Assembly: GCF_009371985.2 (NCBI RefSeq)
Contig: NZ_VIKU02000001.1
Span: 1,612,001 to 1,676,000 of the forward strand
Length of the DNA stretch: 64,000 bases
Direction of reading: 5' to 3'
Origin: Pelagihabitans pacificus
GTDB taxonomy: Bacteria > Bacteroidota > Bacteroidia > Flavobacteriales > Flavobacteriaceae
Shown here one piece after another: positions 34,001 to 43,505 of the stretch (the first letter of the stretch is position 1; every line of letters starts with the position of its first letter). The notes beneath the pieces are model-generated. The model was given only the letters and a program-made list of their open reading frames with translations, was not told the DNA's origin and searched no databases. Both the position numbers and the translations under genes were made by a program.

Positions 34001-35725
34001 ATGATATTGAATAACATCGGAAAGAGGTATCTCGTAGCCCTGCTAGGGATGGCAACGTTTTTGTTCTTGGCCAATTATTTGAAAAAATCCGAGAGCAAAG
34101 AATTGGAGCAAATGGTGGTGGTACTGAATGCAAAAGTCCCACAGGATGACGTTTTCCAACTGTTCTATTGGGAAAGGGGCGAATCGAAGTTTCAGATTGC
34201 CAATTCAGTTCGGACGAAAGTTACCGGATCTCAACAATTTCAGAATATCACCTTTGAACTCCCCAACATCTACGATCTTTTTCGTTTGCGGTTGGATATC
34301 GGAGAAAATTTGAACCAAGGGACTGTCAATATTAAACAAATCAGGTTTATCAAAAAGGGGGGAGCACTGGTATATGGAATTGAGGAATTTAAGAGGTTGT
34401 TTGCGCCAAACAAGTATGTTGCTCAATCCAAAAACGGGAGCTTTGAGGGAAAACGAGATACCATTAACATGAAACCCGTTTATGACCCCTATTTTATTTC
34501 GGTGGACAGCTCCACGGAAATGGAGTCGATCAGCGAGAACAAGCTTACCCAATATCCATACCTGATTTCAGCTTTTATCTGCTTGGCCATTTTTTTATTT
34601 GTGGGATATAACGTAAATCGAATTTCCGTTTCACCAGAAGCCCTCTTTGTAGGAGCCTTCGTTCTTATTCTCATACTGCCTACGCTGCAGAACCAACTAC
34701 AGCTTACTGAACCCTTGGAGAACCTTGAGAAAAGGGAACTTGCCGAAATGCCGGAGTATTCATGGAGTAAATCATTTACCAGGGAATTTGAAACCTATTA
34801 CAATGATAATTTTGGCCTCCGAAATAATCTCGTCAACTGGGGAGGCACCTACAGAACGAAGCTTTTTCGATCCTCGATACATCCCGAACTTGTGAAATTT
34901 GGGAAGAAAAAATGGCTTTTTTACAACAAGATGGAAGGAAGTAGAATGTTTAAAAGTTATGCTAGGACCAACTTACTTCCTCAAGATACCCTGCGTATGG
35001 TCATAAACAAGTGGGAGGACAAAAAAAAGCGGTTCGATGCAGAGGGGCGAAAGTACTTTTTGTCCTTTTGGCCTAATAAGCACAGTATTTACCCCGAGTA
35101 TCTCCCGATTACAATGAAAGTGCAGATAAAGGATACCCTCTCTAGGGTAGACCAAATCCTTCAGCAACTTGCAAAGGATAACTCCCCTATTAAGTTACAC
35201 GATGTTAGACCAGAGTTATTGCAATCAAAGGGAGAAAAAGTGTTGTATCATAAGTTCGATTCCCATTGGAACGATTATGGAGCTTTCTTGGCATACCGTT
35301 CTTTTTTTAACGCAAATAAGGAGGCACTTGGAATGTTACCAAAGTCTGAGGAAGACTTTGAAATCCGATGGGAGGATTATTCCGGCGGGGAGTTTATACA
35401 AATGCTCGGCGTTAGGAACAAAGGGTTTTTTAAGGAAAAAAACCCAAAATTTACTATTAAGGAAAACAAAGACCAAATAGAATATTTACCAATAGATGGG
35501 TTTCCAAGATTAACCGTTCGAACAAGAAACGAACATTGCGGTAACAAAATAAAAGCTCTAATTTTTAGGGATTCATTCTCGAATAGTTTAATCCAGTTCT
35601 TCTCATTGCATTTTTACGAAGTAACCTATATATGGGGATATAAGGAATATTATGTTGGCAAAGTACAGCCGGATATTATCATAGAGGGTTTTGTGGAAAG
35701 GGAAATAGGAGAGAAAATTAAGTAA
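34001..35725 (+). CDS. AlgX/AlgJ-like SGNH O-acetyltransferase with extra N-terminal domain
   Basis: The 574-residue protein has a membrane helix (about 9-26), an extracytoplasmic beta-rich domain (about 36-170), and a second pair of helices (about 185-231). The SGNH/DHHW domain follows (about 240-574), with the entry motif E-N-L-E-K-R-E-L-A-E-M-P, Y-Y-N-D-N-F-G-L-R and G-K-K-K-W-L-F-Y. Its catalytic residues are Asp420-Ser-His422-Trp and Ser525 in F-R-D-S-F-S. It probably transfers acetyl from the MBOAT partner to the glycan in the periplasm. Its N-terminal domain resembles that of the ligase-like protein at 23334, including the closing Y-D-P-Y-F motif. Confidence 0.85.
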   Translation: MILNNIGKRYLVALLGMATFLFLANYLKKSESKELEQMVVVLNAKVPQDDVFQLFYWERGESKFQIANSVRTKVTGSQQFQNITFELPNIYDLFRLRLDIGENLNQGTVNIKQIRFIKKGGALVYGIEEFKRLFAPNKYVAQSKNGSFEGKRDTINMKPVYDPYFISVDSSTEMESISENKLTQYPYLISAFICLAIFLFVGYNVNRISVSPEALFVGAFVLILILPTLQNQLQLTEPLENLEKRELAEMPEYSWSKSFTREFETYYNDNFGLRNNLVNWGGTYRTKLFRSSIHPELVKFGKKKWLFYNKMEGSRMFKSYARTNLLPQDTLRMVINKWEDKKKRFDAEGRKYFLSFWPNKHSIYPEYLPITMKVQIKDTLSRVDQILQQLAKDNSPIKLHDVRPELLQSKGEKVLYHKFDSHWNDYGAFLAYRSFFNANKEALGMLPKSEEDFEIRWEDYSGGEFIQMLGVRNKGFFKEKNPKFTIKENKDQIEYLPIDGFPRLTVRTRNEHCGNKIKALIFRDSFSNSLIQFFSLHFYEVTYIWGYKEYYVGKVQPDIIIEGFVEREIGEKIK

Positions 35726-35733
35726 GAAGTAGC

Positions 35734-36756
35734 ATGAAAACGACGAAAGCCTTCATTAGTAAAAGAATCCTACTTTTTTCACCCCAATTTTTTGGTTACG
35801 GTCAAGAAATTGCAAATAAATTGGAATCTTTTGGGGCTGAAGTAGATTATTTTGATGAGCGTCCGGGAAATGATTTCGTTACCAAGGCTATTATTCGTCT
35901 TAACAAATCCCTACTATCAAAAAAAATAGATAGGTATTACCAAAGGATTATTTCACAATTAAAAAAGGATACCTATCATTTTGTAGTGTTTCTTAATGCA
36001 GAGGCGATATCCCCCCAAAACCTTCGGCTATTGCGAGAAAATCAGCGGGCGGCAACCTTTGTTCTTTATATGTGGGATTCCCTGAAAAACAAGAAATACA
36101 CTTTGGACCTGTTACCACATTTTGATCGAAAACTTACATTTGATAAGGAAGATAGCCTTGTTCCTCAATATGGATTTCATTTTAGACCCTTGTTTTTTCT
36201 TGACATGTTCAGAGATATTAATGGCTGCGACGAACAGACCGTTACAGACCTTTTGTTCGTAGGCACTGTACATAGTGATCGTTATCAACTGTTGATGGAT
36301 GTAAAAAAAGAATGCGGGAAATTAGGCAAGAACGTTGATTTCTTTATGTTCTTTCCAAGCAAGAAGCTGTTTTACGCCCAAAAAGCCGCTAACAAGTCAT
36401 TCAAGACCGCCAAAATATCAGATTTTGAGTTCAACTCCTTAGGCAAACAAGCTTTGATTCAAAAGATATCAAAGAGCAGGGTGGTCCTGGACATCCAACA
36501 TCCTAGTCAAAAAGGGCTCACCATGCGCACTATTGAAATGATAGGGGCCAAAAAGAAGATAATAACGACCAACAAGGAAATTTTAGACTATGATTTTTAT
36601 AACCCCAACAATATCTACTATATGAATAGGAAAAACATGGTCTTGGAAAGCAGTTTTTTTGAGACACCCTACCAAGACTTAGATAATGATATTTATTATA
36701 AATATTCTATCGAAGGGTGGTTAGAGGAGGTGTTTTGGACGCCCATTGCAAAATAA
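35734..36756 (+). CDS. Probable glycosyltransferase (CgeB/GT-B-like)
   Basis: The 340-residue cytoplasmic protein resembles CgeB-type GT-B glycosyltransferases. An N-terminal R-I-L-L-F-S-P-Q-F-F-G-Y-G is followed later by L-L-F-V-G-T-V-H-S-D-R and, in the donor half, D-I-Q-H-P-S-Q-K-G-L-T-M-R-T-I-E-M-I-G-A-K-K-K-I-type sequence. The donor is not deducible. It is 8 bp after the AlgX-like gene. Confidence 0.7.
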   Translation: MKTTKAFISKRILLFSPQFFGYGQEIANKLESFGAEVDYFDERPGNDFVTKAIIRLNKSLLSKKIDRYYQRIISQLKKDTYHFVVFLNAEAISPQNLRLLRENQRAATFVLYMWDSLKNKKYTLDLLPHFDRKLTFDKEDSLVPQYGFHFRPLFFLDMFRDINGCDEQTVTDLLFVGTVHSDRYQLLMDVKKECGKLGKNVDFFMFFPSKKLFYAQKAANKSFKTAKISDFEFNSLGKQALIQKISKSRVVLDIQHPSQKGLTMRTIEMIGAKKKIITTNKEILDYDFYNPNNIYYMNRKNMVLESSFFETPYQDLDNDIYYKYSIEGWLEEVFWTPIAK

Positions 36757-36773
36757 ACTTCGCCCAGTTTTAG

Positions 36774-36781
36774 TAACTTTG
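36774..36781 (+). promoter_or_regulatory. -7 element between the GT and WecA-like genes
   Basis: TAACTTTG matches TAnnTTTG. A TTG at 36746-36748 is upstream but at a 25-bp spacer, longer than usual. It could give separate expression of the WecA-like gene. Confidence 0.4.
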
Positions 36782-36863
36782 CGGGCAACGCTTAAAAATT
36801 ATGCTATGAAAACCGTCTTTTGAACAATAAACCATACCTTCCAATAATCTTTAAACCTAGCAG

Positions 36864-38054
36864 TTGTTTTTTCTAGAAACGGCAATATTGATATTTATAG
36901 GAGCATTCCTACTCACCTATCTCACCATCCCAAAAATCATTAAAGTGGTCGAGCATAAACGTTTGATGGATGACCCTAATCAGCGTAGTTCGCACTCATT
37001 AAGAACTCCCACTTTGGGAGGTGTGGCTTTCTTTTACACGCTGGTTTTTGCTTTATTTTTCATCAGGGGCCGTGATGCGTTCGATGAGGCGATGTACATT
37101 ATTCCTGGTCTTACGATATTATTCATTGTGGGATTAAAAGATGATTTGGTGGTCATCTCGCCGGGGGCCAAGCTCATTGCACAAGTATTGGCAATCGCTT
37201 TTATTTTGGCGAACCCAAGCTTTACCATTTTCTCGCTGAACGGTTTTCTGAACATTAATGAAATACCCTTTTATCTTTATTTGATCATTGGGGGATTCAT
37301 GATGCTCACGATCATCAATTCGTACAATTTGATCGATGGGATTGATGGTTTGGCCTCTGTAGTGGGTATCGTGATCATGGTCATCTATACAACCATCTTT
37401 TACCTGACCGAGGAATATTTTTTTGCATTATTGAGCATTACGGTGAATGCCAGTTTAATGGCTTTTCTCGGTTTTAATCTTTCTTCCGACAAAAAGATAT
37501 TTATGGGCGACACGGGTTCCCTTATTGTCGGTTTTGTAATCAGTATTTTAACCTTGAAGTTTTTGGCCCTTCGGCCCCATGCCTATACAGAACTGCCTTT
37601 TCTTCTTGAAAATGCCCCTTTGATAGCGATTAGTATTCTAATCGTTCCATTATTCGACACAGCAAGGGTATTTGCCATACGGATTGCCAATAAAAAAGCA
37701 CCTTTTTCGCCGGATCGAAACCATACCCACCATGTACTAATCGATTATTGGGGGCTTACCCATAAACAGGCCAGTTTTATTATCGGTTGTTTCAATTTGC
37801 TGTTTGTAATGTTGTTTATTGTTTTAGGCAGTACCGCTAAAAATTTAGGAATGGTGATTATGCTTGTTTCGGTCGTTATCATCTTAGGCTATATTTTCTT
37901 TAAGTACAACTACAGCTTTTCCACCTTGAAACAGAAAATTTTGTTGAGAAGAAAGGTAAATCGGATTAAGGGAAAGGTGGAGGAGACAAACTTTAAAAGA
38001 AAAAAGACGAAAAAGGAAAGGAAAAATTTAAAGGAAGAGCAACAGGAAAATTAG
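36864..38054 (+). CDS. WecA/MraY-type undecaprenyl-phosphate sugar-1-phosphate transferase
   Basis: The 396-residue polytopic protein has L-M-D-D-P-N-Q-R-S-S-H, P-T-L-G-G-V-A-F-F, L-K-D-D, N-L-I-D-G-I-D-G-L-A, F-M-G-D-T-G-S-L and D-R-N-H-T-H-H. These are the family's Mg2+/substrate motifs. It should start the repeat unit by placing HexNAc-1-phosphate on undecaprenyl phosphate. A TAG codon immediately precedes the region in frame, so the start is TTG at 36864 or a second TTG a few codons on; the first ATG would remove the first membrane helix. The C-terminal tail is very basic and charged (K/E-rich). Confidence 0.9.
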   Translation: MFFLETAILIFIGAFLLTYLTIPKIIKVVEHKRLMDDPNQRSSHSLRTPTLGGVAFFYTLVFALFFIRGRDAFDEAMYIIPGLTILFIVGLKDDLVVISPGAKLIAQVLAIAFILANPSFTIFSLNGFLNINEIPFYLYLIIGGFMMLTIINSYNLIDGIDGLASVVGIVIMVIYTTIFYLTEEYFFALLSITVNASLMAFLGFNLSSDKKIFMGDTGSLIVGFVISILTLKFLALRPHAYTELPFLLENAPLIAISILIVPLFDTARVFAIRIANKKAPFSPDRNHTHHVLIDYWGLTHKQASFIIGCFNLLFVMLFIVLGSTAKNLGMVIMLVSVVIILGYIFFKYNYSFSTLKQKILLRRKVNRIKGKVEETNFKRKKTKKERKNLKEEQQEN

Positions 38055-38111
38055 TTTGTTTATTATTTGAAAGTGTTTCCCAATGTTCGGTTAAAGACTA
38101 AAAAGTAGAAG

Positions 38112-39083
38112 TTGAAAAAAGTATTGATTACCGGAGCTGCCGGTTTCCTAGGATCGCATTTGTGCGACCGTTTCATAAAGGAAGGGTTTCATGTGATTGC
38201 GATGGACAATCTGATTACGGGCGACCTTAAGAACATTGAACACCTCTTTCCCCTGGAGCAGTTCGAGTTTTATCACCACGATGTGACCAAGTTTGTACAT
38301 GTTCCTGGGAAGTTGGATTATATTCTTCACTTTGCTTCGCCCGCAAGCCCCATCGATTATCTAAAAATTCCCATTGAGACCTTGAAGGTAGGCTCGCTGG
38401 GAACTTTAAATCTATTGGGACTGGCCAAGGAAAAGAAAGCGACGATTTTGGTGGCCTCTACCTCGGAGGTGTATGGCGATCCGTTAGTGCACCCCCAAAA
38501 CGAGGAGTATTACGGGAATGTAAGCCCCATCGGCCCTAGGGGAGTCTATGACGAGGCCAAACGCTTTATGGAGTCGATTACGATGGCCTACCATCGTTTT
38601 CATGGGGTCGATACACGAATTGTGCGAATATTTAATACCTATGGCTCACGGATGCGCTTAAACGACGGGCGGGTGGTGCCCGCTTTCATGGGTCAGGCAC
38701 TTCGAGGGGAAGATTTGACGGTGTTCGGTGATGGCAGCCAGACCCGATCTTTCTGTTATATAGACGATCAGGTAGAGGGCATATACCGATTGTTATTTAG
38801 TGAATACACCGACCCTATCAATATTGGTAATCCCCATGAAACGACCATAAAGGAGTTTGCGGAAGAGATCATAAAGTTAACGGGCACCCACCAAAAGATA
38901 GTCTACAAACCTTTGCCGCAGGACGACCCAATGCAACGGCAACCAGATATATCCAGGGCGAAGGAAATTTTGGATTGGGAACCTAAAGTAGCCCGTTCAC
39001 AAGGATTAAAAATCGTATACGATTATTTCAAATCGCTGCCAACAGCAGTATTACAGCGAAAAGCGCATAGGGAATTCAAATAG
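38112..39083 (+). CDS. UDP-glucuronate decarboxylase (UDP-xylose synthase type)
   Basis: The 323-residue extended SDR starts at TTG 38112 (reads [16 protein letters not shown]). It has the UXS signature blocks: [28 protein letters not shown] (catalytic Tyr/Lys), [10 protein letters not shown] and [10 protein letters not shown]. It makes UDP-xylose, or the 4-keto intermediate, from UDP-glucuronate for the glycan. No closer ATG exists without losing the NAD motif. Confidence 0.9.
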   Translation: MKKVLITGAAGFLGSHLCDRFIKEGFHVIAMDNLITGDLKNIEHLFPLEQFEFYHHDVTKFVHVPGKLDYILHFASPASPIDYLKIPIETLKVGSLGTLNLLGLAKEKKATILVASTSEVYGDPLVHPQNEEYYGNVSPIGPRGVYDEAKRFMESITMAYHRFHGVDTRIVRIFNTYGSRMRLNDGRVVPAFMGQALRGEDLTVFGDGSQTRSFCYIDDQVEGIYRLLFSEYTDPINIGNPHETTIKEFAEEIIKLTGTHQKIVYKPLPQDDPMQRQPDISRAKEILDWEPKVARSQGLKIVYDYFKSLPTAVLQRKAHREFK

Positions 39084-39123
39084 GGTAGGGTGAATAACAG
39101 TAGCGCATTATTGGTATAAACTA

Positions 39124-40404
39124 GTGAAAAAAATGAACATATTAATTCTTGGTTCCGGAGGTCGGGAACATACCTTGGCATGGAAACTTAGTCAGAGCCC
39201 CAAGCTTGGAAAGTTGTTTGTGGCTCCAGGCAATGCCGGTACCGCAACAATCGCAAATAATATACTGATTGGTGTAAATGAATTCGAAAAGATTAAGGAA
39301 ACCGTACTCCAAGAAGACATCGGCATGGTGGTGGTCGGTCCTGAAGATCCCTTGGTCAACGGGGTGCACGATTTCTTTTTGACCGATTCGGCATTGGGCC
39401 ATATTGCGGTAATCGGTCCGCAGAAGGCAGCGGCCCGGCTCGAAGGGAGCAAGGAGTTTGCCAAGGAGTTCATGAAGCGGCACAACATACCTACCGCGGC
39501 CTATAAGAGCTTCACGTCGGATACGTTAGAGGAAGGATATGCCTTTTTGGAAGGGTTACACCCCCCCTTCGTTTTGAAAGCCGATGGTTTGGCGGCAGGC
39601 AAAGGTGTATTGATTTTGGACGATTTGGAAGAAGCGAAGACGGAACTCAGGACCATGCTAGTCGATGCCAAATTCGGAAACGCTAGCGCAACCGTCGTGA
39701 TAGAAGAGTTTTTAGCAGGTATCGAACTCAGTGTTTTTGTGCTTACCGATGGCGAAGGATATAAAGTACTCCCAACGGCGAAAGACTATAAACGCATTGG
39801 AGAGGGCGACACCGGACTCAATACAGGCGGTATGGGGGCCATATCACCCGTTCCTTTCGCCGATACCGTTTTTATGGATAAAGTACACGAGCGAATAGTG
39901 AAACCGACCGTAGAAGGGCTTAAAATCGATAATCTGCCTTATAAGGGTTTTATTTTCATCGGTCTGATAAAAGTAGATGATGATCCTTTTGTGATCGAGT
40001 ACAACGTACGAATGGGAGACCCCGAGACCGAGGTGGTGGTCCCCCGGATAAAAAATGACTTGGTCGAACTCTTTGAGGCCGTGGCCCAGGGTACCTTGGA
40101 GGATATTGACCTAGAGATTGAGCGGGCAGCAGCCACTACTGTGATGCTCGTCTCGGGAGGTTATCCCGAAGCCTATGAAAAGGGAAAGCATATTACAGGG
40201 TACGAACATATCAAAGACTCCTTGGTTTTCCATGCCGGTACTCAAAATAAAGGGGGACACGTCGTGACCAGTGGCGGCAGGGTCATGGCAATTACCTCTT
40301 TTGGGATTGATTTTAAGGAAGCGCTCAAAAAATCGTACGGAAATGTGAAGAAGGTCCATTTCGATAACATGAACTACAGAAAGGATATAGGATTCGACCT
40401 ATGA
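39124..40404 (+). CDS. purD: Phosphoribosylamine-glycine ligase
   Basis: The 426-residue ATP-grasp enzyme has N-I-L-I-L-G-S-G-G-R-E-H-T-L-A-W-K-L at the start, V-G-P-E-D-P-L-V, L-K-A-D-G-L-A-A-G-K-G-V, and G-M-G-A-I-S-P-V-P. It is the second step of purine synthesis (GAR synthetase). The start is GTG at 39124 or the ATG three codons later at 39133; the spacing gives no clear choice. It is housekeeping and unrelated to the glycan genes before it. Confidence 0.97.
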   Translation: MKKMNILILGSGGREHTLAWKLSQSPKLGKLFVAPGNAGTATIANNILIGVNEFEKIKETVLQEDIGMVVVGPEDPLVNGVHDFFLTDSALGHIAVIGPQKAAARLEGSKEFAKEFMKRHNIPTAAYKSFTSDTLEEGYAFLEGLHPPFVLKADGLAAGKGVLILDDLEEAKTELRTMLVDAKFGNASATVVIEEFLAGIELSVFVLTDGEGYKVLPTAKDYKRIGEGDTGLNTGGMGAISPVPFADTVFMDKVHERIVKPTVEGLKIDNLPYKGFIFIGLIKVDDDPFVIEYNVRMGDPETEVVVPRIKNDLVELFEAVAQGTLEDIDLEIERAAATTVMLVSGGYPEAYEKGKHITGYEHIKDSLVFHAGTQNKGGHVVTSGGRVMAITSFGIDFKEALKKSYGNVKKVHFDNMNYRKDIGFDL

Positions 40405-40499
40405 CAAACCTTCTATGAACCAGGAATCCAAACACGAATGGCCGTTACTGGTATCCCACGAACCAGCTACTTCGGGCAGGCTAGCTTAGTAAATGCCAC

Positions 40500-40721
40500 C
40501 TATAGATACGAATGAGAGGTGATGCTCTTATCCTCCTCGCCCCGGTCGTTGTACTTCTTCAATTCAAGCATCCAATATACGAAGGCAACCATACCGATAA
40601 TGAAAAACAGCCAATTTACGACATTGGAGGTCCACCAGTTTTCCATAAAACGAAAGAAATCATAGGGAGAAAAAAGATAATTAACGAACAAATCCTCGAT
40701 ACCTTCAAAAAATGCTTTCAT
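40500..40721 (-). CDS. Small membrane protein, DUF6341-like
   Basis: The 73-residue protein begins M-K-A-F-F-E-G-I-E-D-L-F-V-N-Y-L-F-S-P-Y-D and has one membrane helix (N-V-V-N-W-L-F-F-I-I-G-M-V-A-F-V-Y-W) and a charged tail. I recognise it as a conserved flavobacterial family of unknown function (DUF6341, from memory), usually near purD and the DUF6427-like gene, as here. It is convergent with purD and divergent from the next gene. Confidence 0.75.
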   Translation of the reverse strand: MKAFFEGIEDLFVNYLFSPYDFFRFMENWWTSNVVNWLFFIIGMVAFVYWMLELKKYNDRGEEDKSITSHSYL

Positions 40722-40832
40722 GTGCTTGTATTAGTGCTTATTCAACGCGAACTGATGGCCACTGATTGTTTAAAACGGTTTGTTTTGCATGACCTGCCCT
40801 CAGTTTTGATTCCCCAAGGCCGATGTTATCAG

Positions 40833-40840
40833 TATATTTG
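40833..40840 (+). promoter_or_regulatory. -7 element for the DUF6427-like gene
   Basis: TATATTTG matches TAnnTTTG, 25 bp before the ATG at 40866. A TTTTG at 40804-40808 could be the -33 box, with a 24-bp spacer, slightly long. Confidence 0.5.
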
Positions 40841-40865
40841 CTTTGCAAAAATATAAAAACACGAG

Positions 40866-41804
40866 ATGATTTCAAGCTTTTTTAGCAAAACAAAGCCAAT
40901 AAACTATATTGTTATCCTCGCTTTCGTTTTTATTTTCTACTGGTTCACCCTTTTTTTTGTTTTTGATAGTTCTTTTGGCCCGGAACAATTGCTATTACAC
41001 CTGGTGGTTTTAGGGATACTATCTTTCGGGTTTTTCGTGATCAACTTCATATTGAAACGCAATAAGGTAACGGCACCAAATTCTTATAGTCTGTTATTTT
41101 TTGCCCTTTTAATGGTTGTTTTTCCGGAGACTTTGGTAGATAACAATGCAATTTGCTGCAGCTTTTTTCTTCTTTTATCGATGAGAAGATTAATTAGCTT
41201 ACGTTCGTTAAAGAACATAAGGGTCAAGATTTTTGATGCCACGATTTGGATCATGGTGGCCAGTTTGTTTTATGATTGGGCCGTGCTCTACCTGATTTTG
41301 GTGTTTATGGCCATTTATATCTACGAACCGAAAAACTTTCGAAATTGGTTGGTTCCATTCGCTGGCATCTTCACGGTTTTAATGATTTCTTACTGCGTAC
41401 TGGTCCTCGCCGGAAGAACCGATTTCATGTGGGAACATTACGGTTTTGACTATGTTTTCAACCAAACTTATTTTCTGAATTGGGGCAACAGTACCAAGCT
41501 AGTGCTCTATGTCATAGGCATTTCGACGGTCGGCCTGTTTTCTTTCATACGATTGGGAAAGGCCGGTATGGGGAAAGTAGCCACCATGAGGCTTATTGCA
41601 ATGCTTTTTTTTCTAGGAATCGTCCTAAAGATATTAACTACCTCCGAGGGTGTATACCCTATTATGGTAACCTTTTTTCCAGCCTCGGTTTTTTTGACGA
41701 AATACATCGAGTCCATTAGAAGACCAAATATCAAGGAGATTGCGTTGATGCTTTCTATTTTCGTGCCGTTCATGATATTTTTTGTAGGCTTGACCGTAAA
41801 ATAA
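40866..41804 (+). CDS. Polytopic membrane protein, DUF6427-like
   Basis: The 312-residue protein has eight or nine membrane helices and starts M-I-S-S-F-F-S-K-T-K-P-I-N-Y-I-V. It appears to be the flavobacterial DUF6427 family of unknown function (from memory). It has no catalytic motif I can name. It lies upstream of DUF4254 and a GT9 glycosyltransferase, so a link to envelope glycan assembly is possible. Confidence 0.7.
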   Translation: MISSFFSKTKPINYIVILAFVFIFYWFTLFFVFDSSFGPEQLLLHLVVLGILSFGFFVINFILKRNKVTAPNSYSLLFFALLMVVFPETLVDNNAICCSFFLLLSMRRLISLRSLKNIRVKIFDATIWIMVASLFYDWAVLYLILVFMAIYIYEPKNFRNWLVPFAGIFTVLMISYCVLVLAGRTDFMWEHYGFDYVFNQTYFLNWGNSTKLVLYVIGISTVGLFSFIRLGKAGMGKVATMRLIAMLFFLGIVLKILTTSEGVYPIMVTFFPASVFLTKYIESIRRPNIKEIALMLSIFVPFMIFFVGLTVK

Positions 41805-41818
41805 TATGGGTATCTTTG
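41790..41818 (+). promoter_or_regulatory. Full -33/-7 promoter for the DUF4254 gene
   Basis: A TTG (41790-41792), an 18-bp spacer and TATCTTTG (41811-41818) match the Bacteroidota promoter. It lies across the end of the preceding gene and 17 bp before the ATG at 41836. It therefore decides the start codon of the DUF4254 gene. Confidence 0.65.
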
Positions 41819-41835
41819 CCCCTAAATCGTATCCT

Positions 41836-42438
41836 ATGTTCAGTGATTTTGCCTTTCGCATTTTTGAAGAGAGTATTAACAACTACCACATCAAGGACAA
41901 AGTGGATCAGCCTTTTGAAAATCCTTACCCAAAGGATGATGTCGCCCATTTGTTATACCGTAAAAATTGGATCGATACGGTGCAATGGCACTATGAAGAT
42001 CTCATTAGGGATCCGGGAATCGATCCCGCCGATGCCTTGGTACTTAAACGCAAAATTGATGCGAGCAATCAAGATCGTACCGATTTGGTCGAGTACATAG
42101 ACGGTTATTTTTTAAAAAAATACCAATCGGTAGAAGTGCTTGAAAACGCCACGATCAATACTGAAAGTCCTGCTTGGGCTATCGACCGTTTGTCTATTTT
42201 GGCACTAAAGATTTACCACATGCAGGAGGAAGCGAACCGAACCGATGCCACTTCGGAACATGTTAAAAAGTGTCAAGGGAAACTTGCAGTCTTGTTAGAG
42301 CAAAGAAAAGACCTTTCTACGGCTATTGACCAGTTGTTGGCAGATATCGAAACAGGCAGAAAGTACATGAAAGTGTACCGGCAGATGAAGATGTACAACG
42401 ACGACGAACTGAATCCTGTACTTCGGCGACAAAAATGA
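41836..42438 (+). CDS. DUF4254 family protein
   Basis: The 200-residue all-helical soluble protein starts M-F-S-D-F-A-F-R-I-F-E-E-S and contains H-L-L-Y-R-K-N-W-I-D-T-V-Q-W-H-Y-E-D-L, typical of DUF4254. An in-frame ATG at 41806 overlaps the promoter and adds 10 residues without family character. Its function is unknown. The following GT9 gene starts 4 bp before its stop, suggesting a joint role. Confidence 0.82.
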   Translation: MFSDFAFRIFEESINNYHIKDKVDQPFENPYPKDDVAHLLYRKNWIDTVQWHYEDLIRDPGIDPADALVLKRKIDASNQDRTDLVEYIDGYFLKKYQSVEVLENATINTESPAWAIDRLSILALKIYHMQEEANRTDATSEHVKKCQGKLAVLLEQRKDLSTAIDQLLADIETGRKYMKVYRQMKMYNDDELNPVLRRQK

Positions 42439-43496
42439 AGCCTTCCCCGGCGGTCATGGATAAAAAAGAACATATTTTGGTCATGCGCCTGTCCGCGATG
42501 GGCGATGTGGCAATGACTGTGCCGCTGCTTGTGGCCCTCCAACGGCAATATCCTACCGTGAAGATTACCGTTTTGACAAGAGGTTTTTTTTCACCCATGT
42601 TTTCCCAGCTTTCAAATACCCATGTTTTCCCAGCCGATCTAAAGGGAAGGCATAAAGGGGTTTTTGGGTTGTTTAGGCTGTACAAAGAGCTAAAAGCCTT
42701 AGGTATAGAGCGTGTGGCCGATTTGCACAATGTGTTGCGTAGCAATGTGCTAAAACGATATTTCTTGTGGGGCGGATTCCCTTTTTTTCAGATTGATAAA
42801 GGACGGGCAGGCAAAAAGACGCTGACGGCTGCACGAAATAAGGTATTCGAACCTTTGAAAACCACACATCAACGCTATGCGGATGTTTTCGTCCAAATGG
42901 GATATCCTTTAAACCTTTCCGTCCCATCCTTTTTATCCAAGGAAACATTGTCCAATACAGCGCACGCCTTGGTAGGAAGGAATACCCAAAAATGGCTGGG
43001 TATCGCCCCTTTTGCCGCTTATAAGGGCAAGCAATATCCGATCGAGCTTATGCAACAGGTCATTACATCCCTTCAAAAAACGAAGAAGTACAAAGTTTTG
43101 CTGTTTGGCGGTGGAAAGGAAGAGCAGCTACAGTTGGAAAAAATGGCAGCCGATAATGACTGCACTTCTGTCGCAGGGCAGTTATCTTTTGCAGAGGAAC
43201 TGGCCTTAATTTCCAATTTGGACCTAATGGTCGCAATGGATAGTGGAAACGCCCATTTGGCAGCTATGTACGGGATTCCTGTAATTACCTTATGGGGCAT
43301 AACGCATCCCTTTGCGGGGTTTTATCCTTTTGGACAGGAAGAGGGCCTGGCATTATTGGCCGATAGGGAACGGTTTCCGCTCATTCCCACATCCGTCTAC
43401 GGGAACAAAGCTCCCAAAGGCTATGAAAAGGCAATCGCGAGTATTCCGCCCGAAAAGGTTGTAGAAAAGATACAAGAAGTACTTACGGTCACTTGA
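42435..43496 (+). CDS. Family 9 glycosyltransferase (heptosyltransferase-like)
   Basis: The 353-residue GT-B enzyme has I-L-V-M-R-L-S-A-M-G-D-V-A-M-T-V-P at its start. Its donor-half motifs are L-L-F-G-G-G-K-E-E, V-A-G-Q-L-S-F-A-E-E-L-A-L-I and M-A-M-D-S-G-N-A-H-L-A-A-M-Y-G-I-P. It is like ADP-heptose:LPS transferases and should act in LPS core or related surface glycan synthesis at the inner membrane. The start may be the ATG seven codons later (M-D-K-K-E-H). It is translationally coupled to the DUF4254 gene and converges on the TetR gene 9 bp away. Confidence 0.92.
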   Translation: MKPSPAVMDKKEHILVMRLSAMGDVAMTVPLLVALQRQYPTVKITVLTRGFFSPMFSQLSNTHVFPADLKGRHKGVFGLFRLYKELKALGIERVADLHNVLRSNVLKRYFLWGGFPFFQIDKGRAGKKTLTAARNKVFEPLKTTHQRYADVFVQMGYPLNLSVPSFLSKETLSNTAHALVGRNTQKWLGIAPFAAYKGKQYPIELMQQVITSLQKTKKYKVLLFGGGKEEQLQLEKMAADNDCTSVAGQLSFAEELALISNLDLMVAMDSGNAHLAAMYGIPVITLWGITHPFAGFYPFGQEEGLALLADRERFPLIPTSVYGNKAPKGYEKAIASIPPEKVVEKIQEVLTVT

Positions 43497-43505
43497 GCAA
43501 CGTTC

